DNA of 64,000 nt from Ochromonas danica (GCA_015146655.1 VKHL01000068.1:1-64000), one strand, 5' to 3'; positions 22,201 to 34,575 are shown, numbered from the stretch's first letter. Notes: generated by a model from the letters alone, not told the origin. Translations and numbers: made by a program.

Positions 22201-25200
22201 CAGCAAACCACTCATTAGACGATTTTTAATCTTCTCAAGTTGCTGCTCAGCCTTCTCTGATTCATACGCACATTCTCGATGAACTTCTTCTAACATATCC
22301 TGGCCCTTCTTTCTCAACAGGGAGAAGAACTCGCCATCTACTTCCAACTCTATAGGCTTAAGGCGCACATTCTCAGGAATTGTTTCATTCTCTTTGAGGA
22401 TTTTCTCGTAATCCTTACGCAAGGCACGAACACTTGCTCGCACTCGATTTTTCAATTCATCAGCAGCGGATCGTTTAGCATTCTCCTCCATCTTAAGTCT
22501 ATTGTCCTGAATACTGTAAGCTCCAGATTGGAGATCAGTAGCTTCTTCAGCAGGATTAAAAAGCTCCTTCTCAAAGAGAGGCTCAGGTTTCTTAGCGGTA
22601 AGAGCCGGATCAAAGAGAGTGTCTTCGCCTGATGCGTGAACTCCTGAGACGAAAGAAAGGTAACGAGGCTCTGCTAATACTCCACTACCGCCTACAGGAG
22701 GTGCTTTAACAATTTCTCGACCAAACACTCCCGCATCAATGTCTTTGAATAGAGAATCCGCACGTTGTTGGATGAAATCTAATCGATTACGATGAACCAC
22801 CAGCATTCCATCACTTCCAGCAGATAAGAGGAAGCGATCATCGAAGCTTTGTGCTAGTAAGGAAGCTCCACGCATACTACTGTTGTGTGCCATGCTTCTG
22901 GCAAAGACAAGGAGATGATCTGTGGGTCTAACCAATACATGTCCATCGCTCAATCCCACTAACAGAAACTTCTTACTCCAACTATATCTCATAGAGACCA
23001 CTTGAGGAGGACGTAGAAAGTCCTTATTATCCATAGAATACAACCCAGTAACAAGTTCTTGACAATGATCGCTATTACTCAAGTCACCCTCTATGAGAAG
23101 GTGTTGGTTGGCAGAGAGAGAAGCTGCTCCCAGAAAAGTCGATGGTAGGCGATTGCGTGCATAGATAGCATTGGCCAATTTTAGTACTTGATTAGACGGA
23201 ACAGGCTTAGCATTTAAATCAGCAGTATTTGTTTTTGATAGCTTAGAAGGCGAATCAGTGCCAGTAGTCGCTGTGCCAGCTGGAGCAGACTCACCAGCAT
23301 TACTTGCATTAGTTCCACCATTTCCACTGGTAGTAGCATCTCCAGCAGAAGGTGGCTGAACATTGGCTTCGCTAATAACAGAGTCTTCACGATATAATTT
23401 GAAAATCCCACTTTTGTCAGCAGGCAAGACAGTGATTGTGGTTTGCACCTCTCGGTAAGGTAGATCGATCTCGTAAGTCACTTTCTCCTCTTCCTCTGAT
23501 AGCTGAAGTGAGAATCCTAATAATGCAGAAAGGTCGATCTCTCTCACGACACCATCTGAGCAACTTGCCAGAATATATTTCTCATTTGGACTCCAGGCAA
23601 TACGTTGGCAATAAACATCAGCCTTGCCGGCCATGGCAGTGACACTCACAAAGCGTAAAGGCTCCAGTTCAGCCATCTCATCGCCTTCAAGAGGCTTACA
23701 ACGAAGGAAAAAGATGATACCATCCTTGCCTGAAGTAGCCACATATCTTCCACTCTCTGAGAAGGAGATATCAACTAAAGCTGCATTGTGAGGTTTGAAT
23801 GCGACGCGTCGAAGTATAGCCAATCGCCCAGTCAGTGCACGACCAATTGAAAGGACACGAACAATACCGTCTTCAAATCCAACAATAAACGACGATGCCA
23901 ATGCATCTAATGAAGTATCCAACCATTTCAAAGTGGTCGCGGGGCAATCGAAGGAGCGGGTAGCAATTTCCTTGCGATAGACGTAGTCAATACAACGAAC
24001 CACTCCATCACTTCCACAAGTAGCCACGATATGATCCAATGGGCAACAATCCATTCCAGTAATGGCACCAGCATGATAATGGTTAAATGTGTGTTTTTCC
24101 AAAGCCAATTCTTGCTTGTCAATCACTGCTATTTCCAATTCTTCTCCCCCTCCATCAGGCGAACGTTCTAAACGATCTTTTTCCTTCTCTTGCAAAAGCA
24201 CAAGTGCATCACAAATACGCAACTGAGCACGAGACTTGCGACGCTTTTTGGCTGCTAGTGGATCCTCTAGAAGAGTGAAGGCAATGCTATGAGCATGTCC
24301 ACTGATATCGATAGCTACGAAGAGACGATTCATTCCTAACCCTTTACATTCAGCCATTGCCTTAATCCCAACTCCTCCAGCAGGAGAATACTCAGCAATA
24401 GGAGTTAACTCAAAGTCCATGCTATGGTCACTATCAACTTCTGCAGTGTCAATAGCTGTGAAGTCCCACCATCGAATAAGTCCATCTAATGAGGCACTAA
24501 TGATACATTTCTCACTACGATCGAAGGTAATAAACGTAATCATGCCTTTATGACAAGGTTTTCCATCAGCGAGAGTGAAGCGACATTTGATGAAATTGCC
24601 TTCCCAAAGCAGCAAGGAACCTTCCTCAGTCCCACTCACAACTTTGCCGTCAGGTAGCTCAACAAAATGCTCAATATCGCTCAGATCAACTTTTCCAAAC
24701 TTGCCAATATAACCTTGTAGCTTGAGACCAGTGAAAGTAGAAGCCATTTTCCAAAAGCGAATGTGTCCAATACCAGAAGTAGTCAGTCGCCCCATATCAT
24801 CATCTGAAAACCTCACATTCCAGACATCCTGACCAAATGCTTTAGAATGCAGACCCATCAACTCGTCTTCCCAATCCCAGACAGTGAGCATATAGTCTGG
24901 AGCCATACTAACCGAAGCAAGCTTGCTACCATCAGCACTAAAGCTCATACAAGCATAGCCTCTTTCCGCTCCTCCTCGTAGAATCTTGCGGATCTAAATA
25001 CAAGGAAAGACTCATTAAATATCTAGAAGAGATAAACAGTGTGAAGGAAAAATGGATGGAGAGACCTTGAGATCAGGATATGAGTAGATGTAGATATTGG
25101 GTAAATGACCTTTCCCACCCACCGCGAAGAAGTTCCTATGCCACATCAAACACATTAGAATAGCAAATACAGAGCATTAGAATGAGTTACCTGGAAGGGT

Positions 25201-25699
25201 GGACAGTGACAGCTCCAATGCCTTCTTCATCCAACGCCAAAATAAACTCTCGTAATCCAGTCACAATATTCTCTAATACTACGGCAGAACTCGAAGCAAA
25301 CAAGATGCGAACATCCTCAATAAAGAATAAATTTAACCGACGAGAGAAATCATAACCATATTCATAATGCAAGGCCATACAATCTCTACCCAATTCTGCT
25401 ACACTTTCTCCCTTTCGCAATGCTGAGGTCTCATAGCATGCTGTGTTTTCTAACAAGTCCTTTCGAGCGTGCTTATTCTCACGTATATTAGCTGCTGACT
25501 TAGCAGATTCATCATATCCTTTTAAATTAGCCAATTCTGCTGCCAGAGGATCAGCTTCATCCATGGAGGATTTCGGCATGTTTTCCAGAATTGGTGGTGG
25601 ATCTGCTCCAGCCTTCAAAGTAATCTCTTCCGCTGGGAGGGCATCATTACTATTCTCAGGAGGAGCTGACTCTTTGCTTTCTGCAGCCGCGTCATCCAT
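19298..25699 (-). CDS. CFAP44: Cilia- and flagella-associated protein 44 (WD-repeat, I1/f dynein tether)
   Basis: Four exons: 25191-25699, 25066-25135, 20060-24993, 19298-19988; 2,067 aa, similar to animal and algal CFAP44/FAP44. The N-terminal 190 residues are Ala/Glu-rich. WD40 repeats occupy about 190-850, including the strongly conserved GHIRFWKMASTFTGLKLQG block, GKVVSGTEEGSLLLWEG and SLDGLIRWWDF. The C-terminal half is coiled coil, with DQRINVIKKVRQMAML and, at 20480-20560, an acidic Glu/Asp run. In Chlamydomonas and Tetrahymena, FAP44 with FAP43 forms the tether/tether-head that anchors the inner-arm I1/f dynein motor domains to doublet microtubules. Its presence means the organism builds motile flagella. 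One 4.9-kb exon holds most of the protein. Confidence 0.93.
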
Positions 25700-25926
25700 T
25701 TCTAGTATAAAACTATTATCACCACAGTTTCAAATCAGTCGAGGGTGTCTTCTGTCAAGAGAGCTGCTCTTGTGCTGCTGGGGGAGGGGATGAAACGGCC
25801 GCTCTGCTGTGTTAACTTCCCCATTCCATGGAATTACTCGGTTGGTGTTGTGAGATGTGCAACAAAGATTGGGATGGTAGAAGTATATTCTAAAATATTC
25901 AACTGATTTTAGCATACTTAATATAG
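25700..25926. promoter_or_regulatory. Upstream region of CFAP44
   Basis: A 227-base spacer between two minus-strand genes. Contains GTTAACTTCC (25811-25820), related to the recurrent TTAACTTAA element, and a 12-nt palindrome ATTCCATGGAAT (25823-25834). Position about 110-135 bases upstream of CFAP44 suggests promoter elements; inference only. Confidence 0.4.
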
Positions 25927-28900
25927 TTAAAGCTCAAGTTTGGCAGAAGCCGTCAAAAAGAAGTGCTTGCCCGCAAGCAATGTGTAGACAACACCATCCA
26001 AGTTCAGAGTAACGCTTGTCTTGGACGCCAGAGGGAGATAATCGAAGGTGCTCACCGCCATCTGGAGCATGTCAGCAATCTGCTGATTACCGCCAGCCAA
26101 CTCCTTCAATGCTTCATTGTCGAATGAAGCCTGAGGTAAGGTGAGGACAACCACAAAGCGACCGTTGCAAATATCAGCTTCCTTCAATTCTTCCTTTCCA
26201 ATTTCCACCGAGTAGCGAGGACGTTGGCTGACAGGTACAGGAAGCTGCTTCAATCTCTTCAACACAGCCTCCTTGTGAGTACTGAGAGACTGTTCAACAG
26301 TCTTCAAGGCCTCTGCAGTCTCCTTCTCGTTCAGTCCGAGGACATCGTAAAAGACCTCCACACGATCCGAAGGAGTGAGGCCAGCGCTCTTGCGAAGCTT
26401 CTGGACGGCCGACACAACAGAGCGTTGACGAAGTTCACTGAAGAGTTCCTCGTCACAAGTGGTGTCAATGGCAACCAACAAAGAACCATCCTCCGAGACA
26501 GAAGCTTCGTACTTCTTAGCATCGCCATTGAATTCACGCTTGACAACCAAATCTTCGGTGGTGAGTGAAAAGCCGCAGATGTTAATGACCCCTTCCTTCA
26601 TGAAAGTGGAGATCTGAGCGAAGGTGAGATCGGAGATAGCCTTTGCCACCTCTTTCATTTGCTTGCCAAGGCGCTTGCCAAGATCCTTCCAGTTGGGCAA
26701 GATCTTCAGTAGACAGAGCTTCTCCCAATCGGTGCTCAATTCTACGTTCCAAGTATTCACTTCCGCCAAAAAGTAAGCCTTGAGATATTCCAAAGCCTCC
26801 ACATCATCAGCGGTGGCGGCCACGATGACAACATTCTTCAAAGGAAGATTGTTACGAATGCGGCGTTTGTCGCGCGACATGCGAGCAAGGGTCACTGCCT
26901 GCTGAAGGGTTTTGAAACGAGCCACAGCGCGAGGATTGAGTAAATCCTTGTTTGCTTGAGGGAGCAGAACATAGTGAACACTCGCGGCCTTTCCGAAAGC
27001 ATCCACTGCAGCTGAGGCATCATTGTAGTTTGGATGGAGCTTGCGAAGTTGTTGGTAGAGATATTCCGAGAAGAAAGGAGTGAAAGGAGCCATGATGACA
27101 GCCATGGTTGTCAGCACTTCATAGAGAACATTGAGACCAAGCAGGGCCTCTTCGTCGCCCATTTCTCCCTTTAGACGGAAGCGATTCAAACGCAAGTACC
27201 ACTTAGAAAGCTCATCGATAAATTCAACCAGACGAGGTACCACAGTGTAGAGACGATACGCCTTCATTTCCTGGTGCACGAACTCTACCAATCCCAAAGA
27301 AGCAGCAAGGATCCAGATATCAACATCATTGCTTGAAGTGCGCCCGACATTAGTATCTGGAACAAAGGTGCGTCCAGTAGCAGACTCCCAGCGATCCACA
27401 CTTTGAGCAAAGAAACGAAAAGAATTGTACCAAGGAATCATAACGCCGCGCAGAACCTCACTGACGCCTTCTTCCTGGAACTTCAAGACATCCGCACGCA
27501 CCACTGGTGAGTTGATCAGATAGAGACGAAGAGCATCCGCTCCGTTATTGTCCACAACGAGGGTAGGATCGGGATAGTTCTTGAGACGCTTAGACATCTT
27601 CTTGCCATCAGCAGCAAGCACCAAACCATTGACAACGAGGTTCTTAAATGCTGGCTTGTCGAACAAACATGTCGAGATGACCATAAGCGTATAAAACCAT
27701 CCACGAGTCTGGTCAAGACCTTCAGCAATGAAATCTGCAGGGAAACCATTCTCAAAACGATCCTGGTTCTCGAAAGGATAGTGTAATTGTGCGTAAGGCA
27801 TGGAACCTGACTCGAACCAACAATCAAAAACTTCATCCACTCTGCGCAGCACACCCTTGCCCTTTTGAGATGGGATAGTAATAGGATCGATAAATTCCTT
27901 GTGCAAATCAGTGGCCTTCACCCCGGAGAGCTTCTCCAATTCCTCCACACTGCCAACGGCAATCATTTCTTCAAGGTCGTCTGAAACCCAAAGAGGGATA
28001 GGAGTGCCCCAGAAACGATTGCGAGAAATAGCCCAATCCTTTGCATCAGCCAACCAATTGTGGAAGCGCTTCTCTTGAACGAAAGAAGGCACCCAGTAGG
28101 TCTGAGCATTATTGGCAAGCAACTGAGGACGCAATTTCTCAACAGTCACAAACCAAGATGGGACGGCTTTGTAGATCAAAGGAGTGTCCGAACGCCAGCA
28201 GAAAGGATAAGAGTGGGTGTAGACTTCTTTGAGAACGAGACGACCCTGGGCCTTCAAAGTGGCACAAATATCATTATCAGCTTCCTTCACTGCGCGACCC
28301 ACAAAATCAGGCACTTCATCAGTAAATCGACCGTTGGAGTCGACTGGGCAAGGAAGGTCATCGCCTTTATCGACGATTCCATTGGCAATGCAGACGCGAT
28401 AATCGTCCTCGCCGAAAGCAGGGGCCTGATGCACAATACCAGTACCGCCTTCCTCCGTCACATAACCATCACCCACAACTCTGAAGCAATTGTTGCGATT
28501 GGCAAAGTAGTTGAAGAGAGGAGTATACTGTTTGCCGATGAGTTCAGATCCTTTGTAGCGGTGTAAAACCTCATATAACTCGGCTCGACGCTCGTCGGTG
28601 CAGTTGGCTTTGCCAACGTCAGGGAAGATCTGCGCTAAGCGCTTCTCCAATAAGATAAATACACGATCATTGCGAGTCTTATCCTTGATTTTAACATACT
28701 CGAACTCAGGATTGACGCAAAGAGCAAGATTGCTGGGAAGGGTCCAAGGGGTAGTTGTCCAGGCCAAAAGAGAAACCTCGGGGTCCTCTACCAGAGGAAA
28801 TGACACAACTGCAGCAGGATCTTTCACCTCTTTATAGTTCAAACCAGCTTCGAAGTTGGACAGAGGAGTTCCACAGAAGGTGGAATAGGGCATAACCTTG

Positions 28901-29496
28901 TAGCCTCTGTAGACTAAACCCTTCTCGAACATGGTCTTGAAGACCCACCAGACTGACTCCATAAACTGAGGATCCATGGTCTTATAGTCATTCTTGAAGT
29001 CAATCCAACGACCAAGACGTGTCACAGTCTTCTCCCATTCGGCAGTATATCTTTGGACAATGCCACGGCATTCAGCATTGTATTTGTCAACTCCCATTTC
29101 CAAGACCATGCTGCGTCCAGTGATGTTCAGCTTCTTGTCAATCTCATACTCAACAGGCAGACCATGGCAATCCCATCCAAATCGTCTCGAGACATAGTGT
29201 CCCGTCTGGTGAGCATAGCGTGTCACTGTGTCTTTGATGGTACCAGCCAGGATATGACTATGCAATCAATAGAGTTGATCATGCACAATCAGATGGAATA
29301 GAAGAGAAGTGGATGCTTACCCATAATGAGGAAGACCAGTAGCAAAAGGTGGGCCATCATAGAAAGTGTACTCAGGTCGCCCCTCAGACAGCTTTAGAGA
29401 GGTGGCGAAAGCATCAATTTCAGACCAATAGTTCAAGACTTTCTCTTCTTCCTCAGAGAAGCTAAGCTTATCAGGAAGATTACCAAACTTCGACAT
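25927..29496 (-). CDS. IARS1: Isoleucyl-tRNA synthetase, cytosolic type
   Basis: Two exons (29321-29496 and 25927-29257), 1,168 aa, the size of eukaryotic cytosolic IleRS. Exon 1 gives [20 protein letters not shown] and runs into the class I HIGH motif, PHYGHIL, which straddles the intron (residues about 56-62). The KMSKR loop appears as [14 protein letters not shown] (about 606-619). The CP1 editing domain is present ([29 protein letters not shown]), as is the [11 protein letters not shown] region. A C-terminal extension continues about 350 residues beyond the anticodon-binding domain. It charges tRNA-Ile with isoleucine. Codon use is GC-richer at third positions than the coiled-coil genes, as expected of a highly expressed gene. 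Co-oriented with CFAP44. Confidence 0.97.
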
Positions 29497-29840
29497 GACT
29501 CAAATCCAAAGCACAAGTTAGTTATTAGTTGTTGATAAGAGGAGGAGATAGGTTGATGTTCGTTTGTGATGAGAGGAGAATGAAAAGACCTGCTGGTCTG
29601 GTCTGGTCTCAGTGGGGCAGTGGGGCAGAGAGAGGAAGATTGGGAGGACAGCAGCACGTCACCATCATGTGAGAGACACCCACCCACCTTGTTAACTTCA
29701 CTACTTTAACTTAACATTTCCTCCTCTTTAACTTAACAGTCCCGGAAGCGGGATAGCCCGTGGTCAACAGTGAAGAAGCACAGCATTCATTGATTAGTGT
29801 GAGTGATTGATTGATTGATTGATCGAGAAGAGAAGAGATC
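29497..29840. promoter_or_regulatory. Divergent promoter region (IARS1 / TIM50) with repeated TTAACTTAA-type element
   Basis: A head-to-head spacer of 344 bases. It holds three related elements within 50 bases: GTTAACTTC near 29691, CTTTAACTTAAC near 29704 and CTTTAACTTAACAG near 29727. Similar elements lie upstream of several other starts in this window, which suggests a core promoter motif; this is inference. Confidence 0.45.
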
Positions 29841-31082
29841 ATGTTTCGTAGTCAGTCTGTTACAAGAAGATTATTTTCTTCTTTGAAAGATTCTAGATTA
29901 GATCGTAAAGCAAAGCTGGGAAATAAATCAACACTGACAAACAAAATAAAAGCGTATGCTCCTTCGATTGCTGTGGTAACGTTCTTCGGCACAGCAGGTT
30001 TCCTAACCTATAAGATCAATTCGAACCCTGATGGATTCATTGGGAAGTTGTACTATGAGAGTGCTATTCATCGAGTGATTAGAGAATCATGGAATACCAC
30101 CAGTCAGATCTTCGAGCCTGCCAATGACAAGCTCCTGCCCGACTGGGGAAATCCTGCTGTCTACGGAAACATCCCTCCGGGTACTCCTGCTCCTCCTCTG
30201 CTGGTCATTGACTTGGAGCGCACTTTGATTGGCTCTGTTCATGACATGCACCATGGCTGGCGACATGTCAAACGTCCTGGATTAGACACTTTCATCAATG
30301 CTCTCTCTAGTTACTATGAGATTGTTATTGTTAGCGAGAATGATATTGGTGTCATGCAGGAGATTATGATGGCAGTTGATAAGGAAGGACGATGCCATAA
30401 GTTGGGCTCCTCTGCGTGTGAGATGAGAGGCACTCAGGTGCTCAAGCGCCTTGACCTGATGAATCGTGACATCTCTCGCATTATCCTCATCGATGATGAT
30501 CCTGTATCATCTCAGTTATTCCCTCGCAATACTTTGCATGTGAAGCCATTTGTTGACATCAATGATAAGAGCGATCGTGTCCTCTATGATCTTATTCCTT
30601 TGCTGCAAGCGTTTGTCCATGAAGATGTAAGAGATTTTAGACAGTCCTTCGACAATCTGGGAACTCATGACGCAGAAGATGCTGCTGTTGAGTATCGTAT
30701 GCGTTTGGCAAAGAGAAAGCAAGCAGATGAGGAGAAGCGCAATCGGGGGCTGGGTGGTTTGTTGAGAGCTGGCTCCAATCTGCCAGCGCCTGAGGAAGAC
30801 TTCGCCCCTTCGGCTCTCCCTTCTCCTTCGCAGCTGGTCGGCGCTGCACCTAAGGATGTCGAGCATACAACCTCACAAACCCGCAATCTTCCGTCTGGAG
30901 TTGTGCCGGGCATTCCTTCTCGCCCCTCGGGTCCTGCGGAGAAAAAGAAGGGCAAACTTTTCAGTTGGTTAGAAGAAGCCGAGAAGGCCAAGGAGGAGGA
31001 AGAGAAAACTCGACGAGAGAAGATGAACGAATTGTATATGCAGCGCCAACGCGCTAAGACTGAACAGCAACAACAACAGTAA
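29841..31082 (+). CDS. TIMM50: TIM23-complex subunit TIM50 (FCP1-like domain)
   Basis: Single exon, 413 aa. The N-terminus (MFRSQSVTRRLFSS..) is basic and Ser-rich like a mitochondrial presequence. One transmembrane segment follows (APSIAVVTFFGTAGFLTY, about residues 38-55). The FCP1-like domain starts at LLVIDLERTLIGSVHD and includes GWRHVKRPGLDTFINALS, YYEIVIVSEND, LDLMNRDISRIILIDDDP and a DDDP..SQLFPRN region. The catalytic DxDxT motif is degenerate (DLERT), as is usual for TIM50, so a receptor rather than an active phosphatase is expected. TIM50 binds presequences in the intermembrane space and hands them to TIM23. The C-terminal tail is low-complexity and Glu/Lys/Gln-rich. It ends about 90 bases from the first decarboxylase gene, convergently. 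Confidence 0.9.
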   Translation: MFRSQSVTRRLFSSLKDSRLDRKAKLGNKSTLTNKIKAYAPSIAVVTFFGTAGFLTYKINSNPDGFIGKLYYESAIHRVIRESWNTTSQIFEPANDKLLPDWGNPAVYGNIPPGTPAPPLLVIDLERTLIGSVHDMHHGWRHVKRPGLDTFINALSSYYEIVIVSENDIGVMQEIMMAVDKEGRCHKLGSSACEMRGTQVLKRLDLMNRDISRIILIDDDPVSSQLFPRNTLHVKPFVDINDKSDRVLYDLIPLLQAFVHEDVRDFRQSFDNLGTHDAEDAAVEYRMRLAKRKQADEEKRNRGLGGLLRAGSNLPAPEEDFAPSALPSPSQLVGAAPKDVEHTTSQTRNLPSGVVPGIPSRPSGPAEKKKGKLFSWLEEAEKAKEEEEKTRREKMNELYMQRQRAKTEQQQQQ

Positions 31083-31173
31083 TACTAGTTCTTGTTGTGG
31101 TTAGTGTTGTTGTCGACATTTTGTAAGCTTGAAAGGGTTAAGAATGATTGTCTAACGTCGTGAGTGTTTCAAT

Positions 31174-32577
31174 CTATATGGAAGGACTGTATGGCAACTC
31201 GTTTTGCACAATCTGCTCCAATGTTTGGCGCTTACGGATGAGATGGGGCTTGCCGGATTGATCAATCAACACCTCGGCCGCCTCAGGGAAAGAGTTGTAG
31301 TTCTTCGTAGACATACCAGCACAGTATGCGCCAGCTCCTTCTATAGTGACAAGATCCCCGATTTCCGCACGTTTCAACAAACGCTCATCGAGTGACTCGG
31401 GTTCACCAGGCTTGCAAGAAAAGAGATCGCCAGACTCGCAGCAGTGTCCCACCACGACATATCGAGCAGTCTCCTCCACTTCCTTCAATACCACAATGGG
31501 ATGTTGAGCTCCATACAAAGAAGGACGAAGTACCTCCGTCATTCCAGAATCTAACTTGAGGAAGTTATGGCCTTCCGCGCCAGTCATAGCTACATCCTGC
31601 ACTGTGCTCAGCAGTGCACCAGAGTTGGCAACCAAGAAAGTACCTGGCTCGATCTCCAACTTTATCTTGCGACCTGTCTCTTCAGCAAACGATCGAAGCG
31701 CCTCTCGAACAGGTGCACCAACGTTCTGCAAATCCGTAGATTTCTCATAGCTCATACGGCCCACTTTGTAACCACCACCCAAGTTCAGTGTGACCGCCTC
31801 AGGAAAGTCACGAACAAGTCCAAGAGATAACAGAGAGACAGTCTGCCACACCTGTGGATCTGAACCAGATCCAATATGCGTGTGGATACGCTCAATACGG
31901 ATATTATACTTATGAGCCACTTCTTTGACCTTCTCCTTCAGCTCATACCAAATACCAAAGGAGGAGGAAGGTCCACCCACATTGGTCTTACCAGTTCCAC
32001 CCGATCCCTTGCCAGGGTTGAAGCGAACTCCGCACTTAGAGTTCGGAAATAACTGACCAAAGGCTTCCAGCTGCTTCAAAGAGCAAGCATTGAAGCGAAT
32101 GCCCAATTCGATCAGCTCCTTGAAATCTGCAGGCAACTCTTGAGAGGAAAGAGAGATATGGCCAGGACTGACACCTGCCATGATGGCTCTTCTCACTTCA
32201 TACCCACTTGAAGCGTCGAAGTGGATACCCATCTTGTTGAACAACTTGATGATCGCCGAGTTGGGACTGGCTTTCATGGCATAGCGCACAGTCAAACCAA
32301 ACTCGTTGGGGAAGCTCAAAGCCTTCTGGGCCTGTGCGATAAGAGTGTTCTCATCATAGACATAGATAGGAGTACCAAACAACTCTTTGATTGTCTTGGC
32401 CTTCTCCACATCGAGAAAGCGGGAGGTTTCGGGGATGTCAGTTTCTTTTGTACTACTATTTTGTTTTGATTTACTTGCTAGAGAATTCACTAATGGGAGG
32501 CCATAGGAGGCTACTATAGTAATTACTCCAAAAGCTATTAGGCCAGACATCACGGGATTCCAAGTCATTGTTGGCAA
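31174..32577 (-). CDS. lysA: Diaminopimelate decarboxylase-like enzyme, copy 1 (membrane-anchored)
   Basis: Single exon, 467 aa. An N-terminal hydrophobic anchor ([18 protein letters not shown], about residues 9-26) precedes a group III PLP decarboxylase. The PLP-Lys is in [22 protein letters not shown], the phosphate-binding [21 protein letters not shown] and the partner-subunit Cys in [10 protein letters not shown] are all visible. This fold decarboxylates meso-diaminopimelate (last step of DAP lysine synthesis) or ornithine/arginine. CESGD and overall spacing favour the DAP type, though EPGT replaces the common EPGR, so substrate should be held open. The body is almost identical to the next gene (offset 1,810 bases), while the N-terminal 40 residues differ. 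The anchor may instead be an organelle-targeting signal. Confidence 0.85.
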   Translation of the reverse strand: MPTMTWNPVMSGLIAFGVITIVASYGLPLVNSLASKSKQNSSTKETDIPETSRFLDVEKAKTIKELFGTPIYVYDENTLIAQAQKALSFPNEFGLTVRYAMKASPNSAIIKLFNKMGIHFDASSGYEVRRAIMAGVSPGHISLSSQELPADFKELIELGIRFNACSLKQLEAFGQLFPNSKCGVRFNPGKGSGGTGKTNVGGPSSSFGIWYELKEKVKEVAHKYNIRIERIHTHIGSGSDPQVWQTVSLLSLGLVRDFPEAVTLNLGGGYKVGRMSYEKSTDLQNVGAPVREALRSFAEETGRKIKLEIEPGTFLVANSGALLSTVQDVAMTGAEGHNFLKLDSGMTEVLRPSLYGAQHPIVVLKEVEETARYVVVGHCCESGDLFSCKPGEPESLDERLLKRAEIGDLVTIEGAGAYCAGMSTKNYNSFPEAAEVLIDQSGKPHLIRKRQTLEQIVQNELPYSPSI

Positions 32578-32983
32578 AGATTTTGGTTTTGTTCATGTTT
32601 TTGGTTTTTGGTTGGCGTTTGATAGCTTTGAACACAAATCGGAAAGTCACTATTCTTGAGAAATATCTCGCATTGTGTCCTTCTCTCACATAAAATACTC
32701 CACAATCGAGGGTTTACTTTATCTAAGCTACTGGACTCCTGAACAAAAAAAAACAATCAAATAGATCTAACATTAGACTATTAAAATGACAATCTTCAGT
32801 AACTGACATCAGAATCAGCCAAGAATCCAACGATTGAAAGAATGGGAGACAAACTAATGCCATCAAAATCTTTTAATTGACATTCTGTTAGCTTGAAAGC
32901 GTTAAGAATGGTTGTCTAACGTAGTGAGTATTTCGCCGCAATACCTTTTACAATACTCCATCTCTCTCTCCCTCGTACTCAAT
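32578..32983. other. Intergenic between the two decarboxylase copies
   Basis: About 400 bases. The part from about 32875 is the 3'-flanking homologue of 31110-31170. The rest is copy 1 5' flank with no supported gene. Confidence 0.5.
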
Positions 32984-34426
32984 CTATATGGAAGGATTGT
33001 ATGGCAACTCGTTTTGCACAATCTGCTCCAATGTTTGGCGCTTACGGATGAGATGGGGCTTGCCGGATTGATCAATCAACACCTCGGCCGCCTCAGGGAA
33101 AGAGTTGTAGTTCTTCGTAGACATACCAGCACAGTATGCGCCAGCTCCTTCTATAGTGACAAGATCCCCGATTTCCGCACGTTTCAACAAACGCTCATCG
33201 AGTGACTCGGGTTCACCAGGCTTGCAAGAAAAGAGATCGCCAGACTCGCAGCAGTGTCCCACCACGACATATCGAGCAGTCTCCTCCACTTCCTTCAATA
33301 CCACAATGGGATGTTGAGCTCCATACAAAGAAGGACGAAGTACCTCCGTCATTCCAGAATCTAACTTGAGGAAGTTATGGCCTTCCGCGCCAGTCATAGC
33401 TACATCCTGCACTGTGCTCAGCAGTGCACCAGAGTTGGCAACCAAGAAAGTACCTGGCTCGATCTCCAACTTTATCTTGCGACCTGTCTCTTCAGCAAAC
33501 GATCGAAGCGCCTCTCGAACAGGTGCACCAACGTTCTGCAAATCCGTAGATTTCTCATAGCTCATACGGCCCACTTTGTAACCACCACCCAAGTTCAGTG
33601 TGACCGCCTCAGGAAAGTCACGAACAAGTCCAAGAGATAACAGAGAGACAGTCTGCCACACCTGTGGATCTGAACCAGATCCAATATGCGTGTGGATACG
33701 CTCAATACGGATATTATACTTATGAGCCACTTCTTTGACCTTCTCCTTCAGCTCATACCAAATACCAAAGGAGGAGGAAGGTCCACCCACATTGGTCTTA
33801 CCAGTTCCACCCGATCCCTTGCCAGGGTTGAAGCGAACTCCGCACTTAGAGTTCGGAAATAACTGACCAAAGGCTTCCAGCTGCTTCAAAGAGCAAGCAT
33901 TGAAGCGAATGCCCAATTCGATCAGCTCCTTGAAATCTGCAGGCAACTCTTGAGAGGAAAGAGAGATATGGCCAGGACTGACACCTGCCATGATGGCTCT
34001 TCTCACTTCATACCCACTTGAAGCGTCGAAGTGGATACCCATCTTGTTGAACAACTTGATGATCGCCGAGTTGGGACTGGCTTTCATGGCATAGCGCACA
34101 GTCAAACCAAACTCGTTGGGGAAGCTCAAAGCCTTCTGGGCCTGTGCGATAAGAGTGTTCTCATCATAGACATAGACAGGAGTGCCGAACAACTCTTTGA
34201 TTGTCTTGGCCTTCTCCACATCGAGAAAGCGGGAGGTTTCGGGGATGTCTATTTTGTCATTGCCGGCTTTCAGTTGAAATAGGCTTGGTCGAGAGGTGGG
34301 AAAGGGTAGGCGAAAGGAAGCCACAATAGCAAGAACACTAAGTGCTACAAGACTAGTTAAGACAGGATTCCAGGTCATTCTTCTTTTCGCCCAAATATCT
34401 GATCTGATGGCAATGGAAGCGAGCAC
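32984..34426 (-). CDS. lysA: Diaminopimelate decarboxylase-like enzyme, copy 2
   Basis: Single exon, up to 480 aa; an internal ATG at 34378 ([11 protein letters not shown]) aligns with the start of copy 1 and may be the true start. From [20 protein letters not shown] to the C-terminus it matches copy 1 except for about one conservative change (PIY/PVY) and the final YSPSI/YNPSI. The DNA also matches at synonymous positions, except for a few changes at the 5' edge. The N-terminal leader is different ([17 protein letters not shown]) yet keeps the same hydrophobic character. All decarboxylase motifs are intact, so both copies look functional. The pattern (diverged ends, identical middle) indicates gene conversion after an older tandem duplication. 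Confidence 0.85.
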   Translation of the reverse strand: MLASIAIRSDIWAKRRMTWNPVLTSLVALSVLAIVASFRLPFPTSRPSLFQLKAGNDKIDIPETSRFLDVEKAKTIKELFGTPVYVYDENTLIAQAQKALSFPNEFGLTVRYAMKASPNSAIIKLFNKMGIHFDASSGYEVRRAIMAGVSPGHISLSSQELPADFKELIELGIRFNACSLKQLEAFGQLFPNSKCGVRFNPGKGSGGTGKTNVGGPSSSFGIWYELKEKVKEVAHKYNIRIERIHTHIGSGSDPQVWQTVSLLSLGLVRDFPEAVTLNLGGGYKVGRMSYEKSTDLQNVGAPVREALRSFAEETGRKIKLEIEPGTFLVANSGALLSTVQDVAMTGAEGHNFLKLDSGMTEVLRPSLYGAQHPIVVLKEVEETARYVVVGHCCESGDLFSCKPGEPESLDERLLKRAEIGDLVTIEGAGAYCAGMSTKNYNSFPEAAEVLIDQSGKPHLIRKRQTLEQIVQNELPYNPSI

Positions 34427-34575
34427 TGCTGCACTTGCAACGCAGACTGTGCAAAAGTCACAATAATGGAGAAATTTCTAATATATGCTTCTAGACAGCC
34501 AAGTGTCCAGAATCTGGCTCCTTCACCTTGTGTTTCCCACAATCGATTGTGAGGAAAGAGCCAGTGTGAAGAAAA

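Larger units (their letters stand above)
31100..34260. repeat. Tandem duplication, 1.81-kb unit (decarboxylase genes)
   Basis: Unit A covers about 31110-32450 and unit B about 32875-34260, direct orientation, constant offset 1,810 within the coding body. The 3' flanks are still alignable (GTAAGCTTGAAAGGGTTAAG versus GTTAGCTTGAAAGCGTTAAG) but carry substitutions and a roughly 50-base insertion in unit B. The coding bodies are virtually identical by eye over about 1.2 kb. Confidence 0.9.

Noticed and set aside
20050-24948. CFAP43 instead of CFAP44
   Set aside because: The GHIRFWKMASTFTGLKLQG block and following spacing match CFAP44.
29841-31082. Active CTD-type phosphatase
   Set aside because: The catalytic DxDxT motif is degenerate (DLERT) and the membrane-anchored architecture fits TIM50.
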